The notes below the pieces were generated by a model. That model was given only the letters and a program-made list of their open reading frames with translations, was not told the origin of the DNA and did no database searches. DNA of 64,000 nt from Stachybotrys elegans (taxonomy: Eukaryota > Ascomycota > Sordariomycetes > Hypocreales > Stachybotryaceae), in the NCBI GenBank assembly GCA_020746835.1, contig JAGPNK010000004.1, positions 1,116,001-1,180,000 of the forward strand, given 5' to 3'. Below, in pieces: positions 1 to 11,633 of this stretch. Position 1 is the stretch's first letter; each line of letters starts with the position of its first letter. A program made the translations under genes and the position numbers.

Positions 1-280
1 CAGGAGGAAGAAGGAAACGTGGGGGCGACGCTGAGAGGGGCGAGGTCACATTGACGATGGGAACATTAATGTTTCCCTCGGTTCGATATTGCAGGCAATA
101 GACCACCTTGCTCAATCACGTATCGTATGGATTGGGCCGTGTCCTCTTAGATGCGGGCGCGGGCGGTCGTGGAGAAACAAGAAAATTGGGCATGGGAAAC
201 AACTTGTGGCCCGCATCGGCCGCACGCACATGAGCTTGGCGGCCAGGCCTCACCAACTAAGGGAGACTGGTGCCATGATG

Positions 281-303
281 AAAATAAAATAAAATAAAAT
301 AAA
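281..303. repeat. AAAAT pentanucleotide microsatellite
   Basis: Four tandem AAAAT units followed by AAA, in intergenic DNA. Confidence 0.9.
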
Positions 304-1257
304 CCAATCAAGGGTGTAGGAGAAAGTTTGTTTCCCGTTTTTTTATTTTTCTTGTCTTCTTTTGGTTGGAGGTTTGTTTATGCTATGATGAGGGGAAAGT
401 AATATGTCATTGGGTTTGGCGGCGGGGAGGAGTTGATATTGTGATGATATATAGGTTGCATTTTACGGCCCTGCACTACCGAAGGAGGAGTCTGTTTTGT
501 GGAGGGAGGTGATATCAGGTGGACTTGCAGAGCCAAGATGGATGGGCGCGTAGGATGCGGTTGGATATAGATAATGATGGGGTTGTGAGGGAGGAGGAGG
601 AGGAGGTGCGCCGGGGATGGGGGACGGTAGTTCGGAACCAACGCGGTGGATGATAGCTTAGGTTCTGACTTACTCCCGTCCCTTGCTCCTCTGTCCTTGG
701 TTCTATTTACCCGGAACGAGGAAGCTATACATACATACATACATAATGTACATGCATGCCAAACGAAACAAGAAACAGCCCGCCCCCATGCACCGCATCT
801 CTCTTATCTCTCCGAACCTATCTATTCCCGGATACATGCACTTCCTTTTCCCTACTCCGTAGAGGTTTCTGAATTGCTGTTCTCTCTTCCCCTACTCCGT
901 GCCCCCCTTCCAAATCCTGCTCGTTACCTTCCTGATTCCCTCTCTATGACGGGGGTGAGGGACGCAAGGAGTGGCGAGCACCCACCCAGGTCCCATCATT
1001 CGGCGGCGGATGAACCGCGCGGCGGGAGATGCACCTCTCTTCTTCCCCGGGTGACGAAAAGGGCCCATGATCATCGGGTTTCCTGCCTCTCCCCTGCCCT
1101 GTCCTCTCCTTGTTTTTGCGCGGTGATTGACTCGCTTGGAGAGGGAGAGATACGGCTGGCGGAGGACGTTGGGCTCGGCGGACGGCGTGCATCGTGTAGT
1201 TGTATGTCTGATCGGCCGACATTGGCTGTGATATTGGCGTGGCTTTACTTCCACACA

Positions 1258-1273
1258 GGGGGGGGGGGGGGGG
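1258..1273. repeat. G16 homopolymer
   Basis: Sixteen consecutive G on the plus strand in intergenic DNA. The length may be an assembly or sequencing estimate. Confidence 0.85.
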
Positions 1274-1582
1274 CGTGTTTCTTAGCATGCATATCATGAC
1301 ACGCCTTCTTGGAGGGCTTGTCCGTGTTCACGTCTAGGTCATTGAGAAGAGGTGGTTCCAGCAAGTCTTGGTTGAATACCGTCTCCGTGTGCTATTATTA
1401 CATGCCTTGCAGCAACAAATTGTTCGCGTGTAATCCATCCATAGACAGCCGTCCCTGATTCCAGCAATAGCAAAACATAGTCATACCGTTTGTTCCCGTC
1501 CACATTGTTGAGCTCCCCTGCTTGGCCATGACTGTGACTGCCGTCAACTTCGACATGACACCACCACGCAGTTTATCACTGG

Positions 1583-2787
1583 TTACTCCTCCCGTCTTCC
1601 ACCCTCAAAGTAAAACTTGCCCAGTCGGTCAGATCCCACCCCCGGGCTCCCCAGAGCAGCGGCTCCGGGTCTGGTTTCACCACTGTCCAGCTGCGCCATC
1701 ATGCGCTCGGCGGCCTCGCGCTCCGAGGGCTGAACCGCAGGCACAGGGCCACGGAATGTCGTATCTACAAAGCCATCATGGTCGCCAGTTTGGGTTGTGT
1801 AGGAAGCCCCCGCCGCAACGCCGTCCATCATGCGGGCGTCCCGTCGCTCTTGAATGGCAGCCGCACTCACCGGCGTGTCCACTCCCGCAATCTCCCGCTC
1901 GCGTCGTGCATCGCTCAGTCCCGAGTTGGTTCGCTCTAGCCCAGGATAGATTTGTTGCGCCGCCGTGGCGCCAGGGATTGGTCGGCGATGATATATCGGC
2001 CCAGATACTGTACTACCAGCGCCCTCTCCAAATCCAACCAACGAGGCAGAACCATCATCGCTCATGCGATCATCATATCCTCCTATCGATCGTGTAGCCA
2101 GCGCATCCAGATCCTCGTCCATCGCATCAGGGTCTGCGCCCATACTAGTCACCGAATCTGCTTCGCGATAGTTTGTATCGGTGCTCTGCATGTCTTCGTC
2201 GTGATCGGCGGGGCCTCCACGAGAACCTTCACCAACATGACTCTCCGTCGCACTGGCGGTGCCCACCGTGCTCATCTTGGTGATAGCCACCGGCTGTCCG
2301 TTGCTGTCGAAGTAGGCGGGGGTGAGATGTTGAGGATGGAAGTTGGCTGGGAAGCCCGTAGTTGAGGTGGGCGTGGTCTGCGGCGAAATCGATGACGCCC
2401 TGCCTTGCGGCGGTGCTCGAAGTGTCGATACTCTTTCAAGACCAGCAAGACGAGATATCCGATCAGCCCGCTCGGCCTCTAGGCTGGTTGTCGAGGGGTT
2501 GTGCTGGTGACCCCGCCCAGGGAGGGCGCCTGGACCATGAGGTAGGTGGCCGCGATGCCCATCCTTGATGGCCGTGGTGGACAGCGCCGAGAGTGACGTG
2601 GTGGTGCTTGTGGGAGTGCCTCTACAAATCCCAGGAGTCAGCCGGCAGAGCTACCTACCACTGCGTAGTCCAGTGAAGGGAGGGGCAATACATACGGGAT
2701 TTCTGACGGAGTGTCCGGGTTCGAGGCAGGCGCGGGGATGTTGATGAACGTCGGATGCGACGGTCCTGTCGATGGCGCCTGCGCCAT
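1583..2787 (-). CDS. Conserved fungal protein of unknown function, 376 aa
   Basis: Two exons, 2787-2696 and 2621-1583, joined across a 74-bp intron (2622-2695) with a GTATGT donor and a TTTGTAG acceptor. The joined length is exactly 377 codons including stop. The start chosen is the ATG at 2787 (MAQAPSTG); the frame stays open upstream to 3098 but without an ATG, so an earlier start would need another 5' exon. The protein is low in complexity: Ser/Thr/Pro-rich at the N-terminus, a charged segment around SLEAERADRISRLAGLERV that could form a helix, then Asp/Glu-rich stretches and a Ser-Gly region. No signal peptide, membrane segment or catalytic motif is visible. The style is that of a nuclear or regulatory, mostly disordered protein, but that is inference. 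I recognise no family name. It is divergent from the NLR gene to its right. Confidence 0.72.
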
Positions 2788-3962
2788 GTTATAGATTGAT
2801 GAGGAACAGATCCGAACGAGGAGGTCTCGCGTTGTGGTCAATTCGTCACGCAGTCGGCCAGCGCACTGGTCGTATGGGTTCGTCGCACTCGAGTCGTAAT
2901 GGAACGTGGCACGGGAGGTGCTAAGTATCAAGTCGACAGAGCGATGTCGATGGCGGAGAGTAATTTCAAGATGAGTTGTCGGGTTGGCAAAGGAGAGTGG
3001 GATGACAGGCAGGAATTGGAAGGGTGAAGTAGGATGCGGGCTGGCGGACGGCGTGGATTGGATGTCGAGGAGCAATGGAACCGATGCTACAGGCTGTCAG
3101 GGCCCTGGGGTCGGGGAGACAAAGTGGGTTTCCAGCGCTGTCAGTGGTCCGACAGCCCCAAGATCCCTATGGATAGCGCACTAGGGGCAGGGATGGCGGG
3201 GAATGCACGAGCATCGCGCAAGCTATGACGTCGCGTCGGCTGTCTGTGGTTGGCTCCTGCCCACTCTGACCAGCTCCCAACGGGGCGAGGGCCATTTGGT
3301 GAGGCAAATCCTACGGCAGCTGAAGCTTAAACTGTGGCTTCTGTTGTGCATCTCCCGCCTCACATCGCACGTCGCATAACACACAGCCTCGCGTCTCGCA
3401 GCCTCACGCAGTTTCTCGCACCAGGGAAATGGACCGATTCGACAAGAGCATCTGTCTGGATTTTGCATGTTGGGTTGCATGCGACAATCCCCTCCCCCCC
3501 CCCATAAGCCGACAACGCCAACTGCATTGATTCGATCATGTCGACCGTTTCTTCCATCGCCTAAAGGTAGTGCCTCCTTCTGTGCATGCATTATCTATCC
3601 TCATGCTAATAGGCGGCGTAGTATTGCAGTATCACGGTTGATCAAACAATCTTTTCGCATTTGTTTGCATCATGGGCCTCTGTCACCCATGTCCGTCTGT
3701 CATCGGCGACTGTTGGTTGAATCCAAATCCATCCTCCTGGAGGTGGATCAGAATCTTACAGCCCCTACAGCTCGACCAATAGCATCACCAATGGCCCCTA
3801 ATACCCTGCTCCCCTCCCTTACCCCATCATGCGGCTCCAAAGAGGCTGGTAGTTAAGACGAGGGTGCCACTGGCGAGCTGCACGGGCATAGCTCATGAGC
3901 CTCAAACCGTCTTCTCACTTTGAGAGCCGACAGCCAAGACCAGGCGTTTGGTCAGAGTCGAT
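2788..3962. other. Divergent intergenic region between unknown gene and NLR gene
   Basis: About 1.2 kb separating two divergently oriented genes, presumably holding both promoters and 5' UTRs. The minus-strand frame directly upstream of 2787 is open, so some of this may be leader or an unmodelled 5' exon. A C-rich run lies near 3493-3502. No other gene is recognisable. Confidence 0.5.
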
Positions 3963-6900
3963 ATGGTCGGCTTCGGGCTTGAATGCGCCCTCGTTCCCGA
4001 GGTGCAGCCACATATCGAGTACGTGAAGCCATTCCGGTCCCTTTCATTGCCTCCATACGCGCCCGCCATCTGTTGACTGACGAGGTAACAATCCAGTATC
4101 ATCTGTGTCCATGGATATGGTGCAACTCCTCAGACGACCTGGCATCACGAGAAGACAGGCAAGACTTGGATCGAGGACATTGAATTTGTGAATCGTCTCT
4201 ATCACAAGCCCCGTGTCTTCTCTTTCAGCTACAACAGCGACATCTCTGCCAACCTCTCCGCTGCCAGCATCGCCTTTCATGCCGATGATTTGTTGTTTCA
4301 GGTTGAGAGACTGCTCGAACGGAGTGTTTTAGTAGGTAGTTAGCCTTGGGTGCAATCTTGCACACTCACATTAGTGCTAGGACAACCCAATATTCTTCAT
4401 TGCCCACGGATTTGGTGGTTTCATCGTGAAAAAGGTGAGTCGCTTCACCTACGCTCTTCATGGGCTTTTCTCACCCTATATCAGGCAATCAACCTGTGCG
4501 GAACTCTGGGGGACAGGTTCCCTAGGTTCAAAAGAGCCGCGGCTGGCGTCGTCTTCCTCGGCACCCCCCATACAGCCGTCAAATCAGACGTTCTGCTCCA
4601 GACGGTTAAGAATGCTATCGCCGCGTTTGACGATAAGAGGATTCAGGATGTGAACCAGGCGTCCCGAGAATACACGGCAGCCATAAGTCGCATCAACAAG
4701 CAATTCCTCCAAGCCACCGGTCCTTCGCTCCAAGTACTATCATTTTGGGAAACCGAGGCTACACCCATAAAGAACTCATCAAGCGACTGCCGGCAGATCA
4801 TTGTAGGCCATCCAGCCCCATCAGTCTGCTTTGTCCTAACATCCTTTTTACAGATGGTACCGTACGAAAGCCGTGAAGCCATGCCGTGCAACGAAGACAT
4901 CCAGATCAACTGCAACCATGTTGGATTGGCTGCTTTTAATAGCATGTTCGATGAAAGATTCACGACTTTCTCTCTTGAAGTCGATCGTCTTACCACCTCT
5001 GCGACTTTTGAGCGCAGAGTGCATCCACCCCTGCCTATACCATTAAGAATCCCGCCGCCGTCTCCTAAAGGCTATTCCAAGGCAGCTTCGTCTCGTTCCT
5101 CATCTGCAGCCACCAACGATGAAGAGCCTGAGGCCAACTCTAGCAAAGCCAGTAATGGTAGAATCGCCGATCTCCGCCCAGGCTGGGCAGAGATGGAGAA
5201 GATCAAGGAACAAACGATGATACTGAAGAACTTCATGTCATCCTTGAAAGGCTGGAAGCCTGGAAATAAAGGAGAGAATATACAGCCAACACCTGGCACT
5301 TGCCGCTGGTTCAGCCAAGACGAAGACTTCAAGGAGTGGCTTGTTGGCGATAGCTGGAATCTGATGTACATGGCACCGGGGGGCGGCGGCAAGACATATC
5401 TTGCACGTGCCATCTCGACCTACCTCAAAAGTCTCAGGTTTGCTCCCGTCGTTCTGGAATTCTTCTGCCTCGCAGACGATCCACGTCCTGCCATCTGGGA
5501 TTACTTTACTTGGGCTCTGATCCATTCACTCCCGGAAGATGCGAAAAGTATCAGCTCAGAATACAGCACGCGTGGCCCTGATAGCCCTCGGTTAGAGTCG
5601 AGAGACGTGGTCCAGATATGGACAAACATTATCAAGAAATACTCGCCACACTCGATCTTCCTGGTGGTTGATGGCATCACCTATTTTGATGATGACCACT
5701 TTGCCGATTTTTGGTCTTGTCTGGTAGAAATCCAGAGAAATAGCCTGACGGAGGACAACCTGCCGACGCTCAAGGCGGTTTTCACTTCTCGTATGCCCAC
5801 CGACACATTCGCCAGGATCACTAAACCGTCCACGATTACTGAGATACTATCACCCACTACCGTTGATGACATCAACATATATGTCAAGAATAAAATGGAT
5901 GAGATGGACGCCACGCATGACCCGAAAGATCTCAACCGTCTCAAAGAAGCAACTGCAGGATGTAACGAGTGGCTCTATGTCAAATTTGCCATTGCAGAAT
6001 TGGAGCAGAACCGGCGCCCTGGTGCTGTAAAGTTCCACGGTAACCCGGCAGGCCTTGACGAATTTTATGATCAAATCTTTTCGCCTTTTTTCCTGGACTA
6101 TACCAAGGTCTTGGGTACGTTTCTTGCGCTCTTGACAGGATCATCACTACTAGATCGGGCTTTCACGCTGGACGAAGCTGAAGATGCCATTTGCTGCCTT
6201 CACGGCATATCTGGTCCCGTTTCGTTGGAAAGATCAATGGTCAAGTACTTGAACCACCTGGTATGGTTCGGGATGGATGAGGTGGTCAACGGCAACAGAA
6301 CTGTTTTTACGTATCTCAAGAATCGCATCAGTCCTAACCAAGCAGCCAATGGTATGGCGCTTGCTTGCCTTCGGTATCTGCTCCAGGATCGGTTTGCCTA
6401 TCCGCCCTCTCCTCCAGAGGAAGGACTCGAATCATTTGTGGAAAGCAATCCGTTTTATGACTATGCTTCCAAACGTTGGGTGGAGGCCATAGAACACGTC
6501 GAAGAATTCGACCCTCAACTTGAGCTGCTGCTCAAAACGTTTCTCTCTGGGGGATGTCCTCAGTACCAGACCTGGATACGACTCTGGATGCAACCCGAAA
6601 CGCCGTTTCCAAAAATCACACCAGAAGATCATCCGGTACTTCCACTAATTTTCTTTGGAGCGTGGCGCTTCTTTGATCATTTCTTCCCCATCCCACAGGC
6701 GAGCTCCTGGTCCTTCAGCTCAACCCTGAGAGGCGTCGTTGAAACAACACGTCAGTTCTTCAAGCCGGTGCATCAGGAGCCGTATATACCTGCTCCTATC
6801 TGGCCCAGCCTCTTGTACCATGGGGAGCCCATCCTCATAGTAGCGGCTTGGACCCGGCAGGCCAGGCTGGTTGAGTTTCTTTTGAAGCGAGGAGTGGACG

Positions 6901-9812
6901 CCAACAGCCGCGGGTGGAAAGGCAGGAGAGCTCTAGTTGAGTGTATAGTGCGACAGGGGCCTCCCGAGCACCATATAAATTCTCTTGCAACTGCCCGTTG
7001 TTTGCTTGCACATGGAGCAGATCCTAACGCCGGCAGCCTCTCGGGCAACACGCCTTTGTTGGAGGCCTGCACGGCAGGCAATCTGGAACTTGCGCGGCTC
7101 CTCATTGACCACGGTGCAAATATAGAGACTGGCGATATTCACGGATTCACACCACTGCACGAGGCATTTCAAAGCCGGAACGTGTTGCTCGTGGAGGACT
7201 TGGTTCAGCGAGGCGCCGAAGTCGGGATTCTTACCAAAGACCTTGATCAGCTGCTGATGGCAAGTGTTCGCACTCGGGCTTTTCCCATGTTCCGAATACT
7301 CTTGCCAAGAGTGGTGGATGTGAACGCCATGTATCGCGGGGTGACAGTACTTCATTTGGCAAGCGGCAGGGCAAATCGCATAGAGTTTCTTCGCCTTCTC
7401 CTCGAACGACCCGACATCGATTTGGATCTGGGTATTCGTGTATCGGCGCTCAAGTTTGCTGTTGAGTCACGAAATCACCGCGGCGCGGAGTTGTTGCTTA
7501 ATGCAGGTGCCTTTCCAGGTCGTATACGGGGACACGGCTCAGCCCCGTTGCTGGCTGCTATTGGCAACCATGACATGGCCATGGTCGAGCTGCTGTTGGC
7601 TCATGGTGCTCCTGTCAACGACTTTGATCCTACATCTTACTCCCAGGAAAAAACGAGAACCGCATTGGCTGCCGCCGTTGCCGTCCATAACGAAGCGATC
7701 ATTAGGCTTTTGTTACGGCATGGAGCTGATCCGACATTCGAGCAAGGTCACAACATGAGGGGCCCGTTGTGCTTGGCTCTCTCTGAGCCAGGCGATGATA
7801 CACGACTTCTTGAACTTCTCCTAAATTCACCAATTCCGGTAGATGTCAACTTTATCCCGCCCACTCAGAAACACCCCTTGGTTGTGGCCGCTGAGCACAA
7901 CCACAAGAAGGCAGTCCAACTCCTGCTCAAGCACGGGGCCGACACGAGCATTTGGACCGAGACCAGTCCGACAGAGAGCCCTTTGCACCATGCTGCGAAA
8001 CGAGGATTTGTGGATGTGTGCGTGGTCCTTCTCGAGCATGATCCAAATCTAATCAATGCATGTTTCGAGAGCGACTGGGGAACTGCCCCTCCGCTGGACG
8101 CCGCCTGTATGAATGGCCAGGCTTCTGTTGTGTCTCTATTCCTAGAGAAGGGCGCCCTGGCAGACACCGTCTCTGGTCTCGCGAGGGAATCTCCCTTGAA
8201 TCGCGCCACCCGATCTGGCTTGCTTGAAACCATCAAGTTGATTCTCACAGCAAGCCCGGAGATGGTCAATGTGTCGAATATATGGGGTGTGACTCCTCTT
8301 CATATTGCATGTGACGACGTGCGAGCAGACATTGTCAAGTTGCTTCTTGAAGCCGGCGCAGATTTTGCCATTGAGGGTGACACCGGCCTATATCCGCCAG
8401 TCGGACGCCTCGTCAGCTCTAAGAAACATGGAGTAGATGAGGTTTTGGATCTCATGATACAGCATGGATTAGACTTGCGAGCCTACACCACTAAAGATGG
8501 AAGGTCTCTTCTCCATATTGCAATTCAAGGGGAGTCTCTCAGAAACGTGCGGTCCCTCCTTGAAAGGGGGGTTGATCCACTACAATGCACGCGCTCCATG
8601 GTCCTGCCCAACGCCTGGTCAAGCGCGATAGGGTTGGCATTTGATTCGGAAAATATCGAGATGATTGAACTGCTTCTCGAACCACGTTGGGGATTGCGAG
8701 AAGACTTGGCGGGTTTTGATGAGATGGGCCTCACCATCTTGGGGAGATCTATCCTCTCTTCCTCCCCTTCAAGAGGCGCCTTGGCTTTTGTGAAGTGCGA
8801 CGAGCTCAGGCGCGAAACCGGTCGCGATGTCTTCTCAGATCTTGCTAATCACAAACACGCGACGGGGCTCGCCCCTCGGGACTTTGCCATAGGGTCCTGG
8901 CGTGTAAGCGAATCGGCTCACAGCCATACCGATCAAGTACTTTTATCCTTGGTCGAGAGAGTCCTAAACCGTCCACGTACGCTTCCTGAGCATCGTAGTC
9001 TACTGGGTTTCATCTCGAAGCTCCTTATTCAGCGCTGCATATGCGCAGAGGAGACGGCGTCCATTATCTCGAAGGTCCTTTCCGAGCCCGACATTGTGTG
9101 GGATGAGCATGAGGCGCAGAATCGCGTTTCAATGTCGGTAGGCCCGTGCCGTTATTGTCGTGATATTATCACAGACACTTGCAACGTATGCCGTCTGTGC
9201 TTCAGCGAGTGTTGTGACCGTTGCTTTGATCGAGAACCACCGCCAGCACGATTGCACAGACACGATTGGTTCTATTTCCCCGTCGCTATAGATGTTGATT
9301 TGAACTCCGACGACGTCCAGTCGGCCTTGGAGGGGATACACAATAGCTTGTCCGATATGAGAGAGTCGGCAGAGGGCCACGGAGCCGGTGAACCATCACG
9401 AGATCCAGAGGAGGAGCGAGCACAGGCTGTCGCGATACGAGTTCAACAGGGCCTGCAGCTTGCCACACTTCATGCATTCAATCTCCTTGCTGTACGCAAG
9501 TCGGCATTTACCCCGTATTTATCATTGGCATCATCTACAGAAGAGCTCATGGCGCCTTTTAACAACCTGATTGCTCCCCGGAGAAGGGCTCTGGAGCGAA
9601 GAAACTTGGCATACGAGTGTTCGGCATGGCGGTGCTGGGAGGAGTGGCAGTACTTTTCCCGCGGCTTGCAACAAGCCCATGCAGATGAGGACATGCTGAG
9701 AAAGGATGCATTTCTGGCACATGTCCCCAGGTTGTTTAATGAGAGTGACCGCAGCTCGTGGCAGAGAGGGACCTCTGTCTCGCCTGAACACTCCCGTAAA
9801 CGCATCAGGTAG
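3963..9812 (+). CDS. NLR-like receptor: alpha/beta-hydrolase-like, NACHT-type NTPase, ankyrin repeats, ZZ finger
   Basis: Modelled as five exons: 3963-4018, 4097-4331, 4381-4434, 4485-4802 and 4854-9812 (1873 aa). Introns are 78, 49, 50 and 51 bp; the first has a GTACGT donor and a TTGACTGAC branch region. Residues about 1-300 match the alpha/beta-hydrolase (SesB/DUF676-like) domain found at the N-terminus of many fungal NLRs, with VHGYGATPQTTW near the start and GVVFLGTPH downstream. The nucleophile elbow reads AHGFGG (105-110) where the family has GHSLGG, so Ser is replaced by Gly107. A P-loop APGGGGKT (395-402) and a hydrophobic Walker B strand ending in Asp494 mark the NTPase. About 20 ankyrin-type repeats span roughly 870-1500. 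A Cys/His-rich ZZ-type finger (CRYC...CNVC...CDRC...HRH) lies at about 1653-1690. By family it is a cytosolic non-self or danger sensor linked to incompatibility-type cell death. The ligand is unknown. Intron 4 is in frame and could be retained. Confidence 0.82.
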
Positions 9813-10017
9813 TGGGGAAGCATTGTGGGTGTCAATTCGGCGATGGAAGATGCAATTAAGCAGTTGCCATTCTATTTATACGACTATCATGATAAATGAG
9901 TCGTCCTTGTAGTGTTCTAATCAGGAGCAGCCTGGGTCTGCTTCCAGTAATGATACCACGTCTGTTTAAACTGTTTCTGTCATGACATCGTAGTGGCGTC
10001 TCTTTTAAGAAAAGATT
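9813..10017. other. Short convergent 3' intergenic gap
   Basis: Only 205 bp separate the stop codons of the converging NLR and MFS genes, so their 3' UTRs are probably close or overlapping. No other feature is seen. Confidence 0.6.
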
Positions 10018-11633
10018 CTAAATGGTGTATCGGTAATGAGGGCTCTCATCACCAAGCTCCCTCAATTCATCTTCATCCATACCCCTATGCTTCTCGGCCA
10101 TCTCGCCAGCGTCACGGCGACGGTTGATTTGCCGGTACGAGTACCAGAGGAAGGCATACAGGAGGGTACCTACGGCCACCATGCTGAGTGTGACGGCGTG
10201 GCCGCGAGTATATCGCGGAGCATCGCCCCGGGGGCTACAGAGGGTTAGAAAGGTAGACAATCCGTGCAGCTGGGAGAACATACTAGATAAAGGCAGACAT
10301 GATGCCCGAACAGTTACCAATGGTAAGCTGAAGACCCGTCGCGGTGGTACGCTTGCCATAGCGTGGCGAGTTGGATGGAAGCTACAGCACCAGTCAGCAG
10401 TGTGGATGGGTGACACATGTTGGGGAGTGTCTTACCCAGGCTAGGGGCAGGCCAACGACAACGTAGAGCCCGCAAGCAACAAGGAAGCAACCAAAATAAT
10501 GGGCGCCGCTGGGGACATCGGCGAGCAGGATGGCGTAGCCCACGACGCTGATGGTACCAAAGATGACACAGAAGAGGCCGCGGCGCTGGAGGCGGTCAGA
10601 CAGAACAGCTATGGACATGTATGCGGCAGCGCCGAGGAAATAGCAAGGGACGGTGAGGAGCTGGACCTCTGCGCGAGTCCAGTCGCCCAGATCGTTGATG
10701 ATGGTAGGAAGAAAGGTGGAGAAGCCGTAGAGCATCGTGTCGACGCCAAACTGGGCGATGCAGAAAGCCCAGACCTTCCAGTCCTTGAAGGCGCGCATCA
10801 TATCGGGGCGGCTGAACTCCTGGCTCGAGGCCGTGTTGCCATACTCGCGAGAGTGGCGGACCTCCATCATGGCGCGCTCAGCGTCGTTGAGGAAGTAGGC
10901 GGACTGGGCGTCGTTGGGGAGGGCGAAGTAGGTGATGACGCCGAGGAGGCAGCTGGGTATGCCTTCGACGATGAGGATCCAGCGCCAGCCGCTCATGCCC
11001 TGAAGGCCGTCCATGTGGCCGATGCCGTAGGCGAGGAGGCCGCCAAGGGCACCGGCGATGGCGGCGCTGACGAAGAGATAGCCGACACGGAGGGCAAGCT
11101 CATGCTTGGTGTAGAAGAAGGTGAGATAGATGTTAAGTCCAGGGAAGAGGCCGGCCTCGAGGACACCGAGGAGGAGGCGGCAGGCGATGAGACCGGCGTA
11201 GGACTGGACGAGACCTGTGAGAGTGGCAACGATGCCCCAGCCAAAGGCGATAAAGGCAATCCAGCGGCGTGGGGTGAAGAGCTTGAGGACGAGGTTAGAA
11301 GGGACCTCAAAGAGCAGGTAGGTGACGAAGAGGATGGAGACGACAATTTGGAACTGCTGCGAGGAGAGGCCGAGGTCCGACTCAAGGTTGTAGAGGCGGG
11401 CGTTGCCGATGTTGACGCTGCTTGGGTGTTAGTGCTTTGAGTGACATGTCACTTTTGGAAGGGGGGACGTACCGATCCAGAAAGCTAAAGAGGTATAAAC
11501 CCATGATGAGAGGAATGAGATGCAGATCGAGCTTCCTGAGGAGCTTCTTCTCATCAACGTCCCCGACGGGAGGGGGCCCAACGGAGAGGTCATTGTCGCC
11601 GCTGGACTTGACGTCCATGGGAGGTTGATCCAT
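10018..11633 (-). CDS. MFS transporter, anion:cation symporter (allantoate permease/Dal5-like) family, 485 aa
   Basis: Four exons on the minus strand: 11633-11473, 11417-10436, 10381-10284 and 10234-10018, with introns of 55, 54 and 49 bp. The joined length is exactly 486 codons including stop. The intron joins restore the diagnostic family segments FLDRVNIGNARL in TM1, GLPLAWLPSNSPRYGKRTT and LTIGNCSGIMSAFIYP. The hydrophobic profile fits 12 membrane helices with a charged N-terminus and a short acidic C-terminal tail. This family imports organic anions such as allantoate, nicotinate, pantothenate or related metabolites across the plasma membrane by proton symport. The substrate cannot be read from sequence. 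It converges on the NLR gene. Confidence 0.9.

Larger units (their letters stand above)
1..1582. other. Intergenic region, no gene recognised
   Basis: Open frames here are short and low in complexity, and none resembles a known family. The stretch holds a pentanucleotide AAAAT microsatellite (281-303), CATA repeats near 730, one exact TACTCCGTA word (853-861) with a near copy at 893-900, and a 16-G run (1258-1273). It probably includes the 3' flank of the minus-strand gene ending at 1583. Confidence 0.6.

Noticed and set aside
10499..11440. 313-codon plus-strand frame, Glu/Asp/Gly-rich
   Set aside because: Exact antisense shadow of the MFS transporter exon 2.
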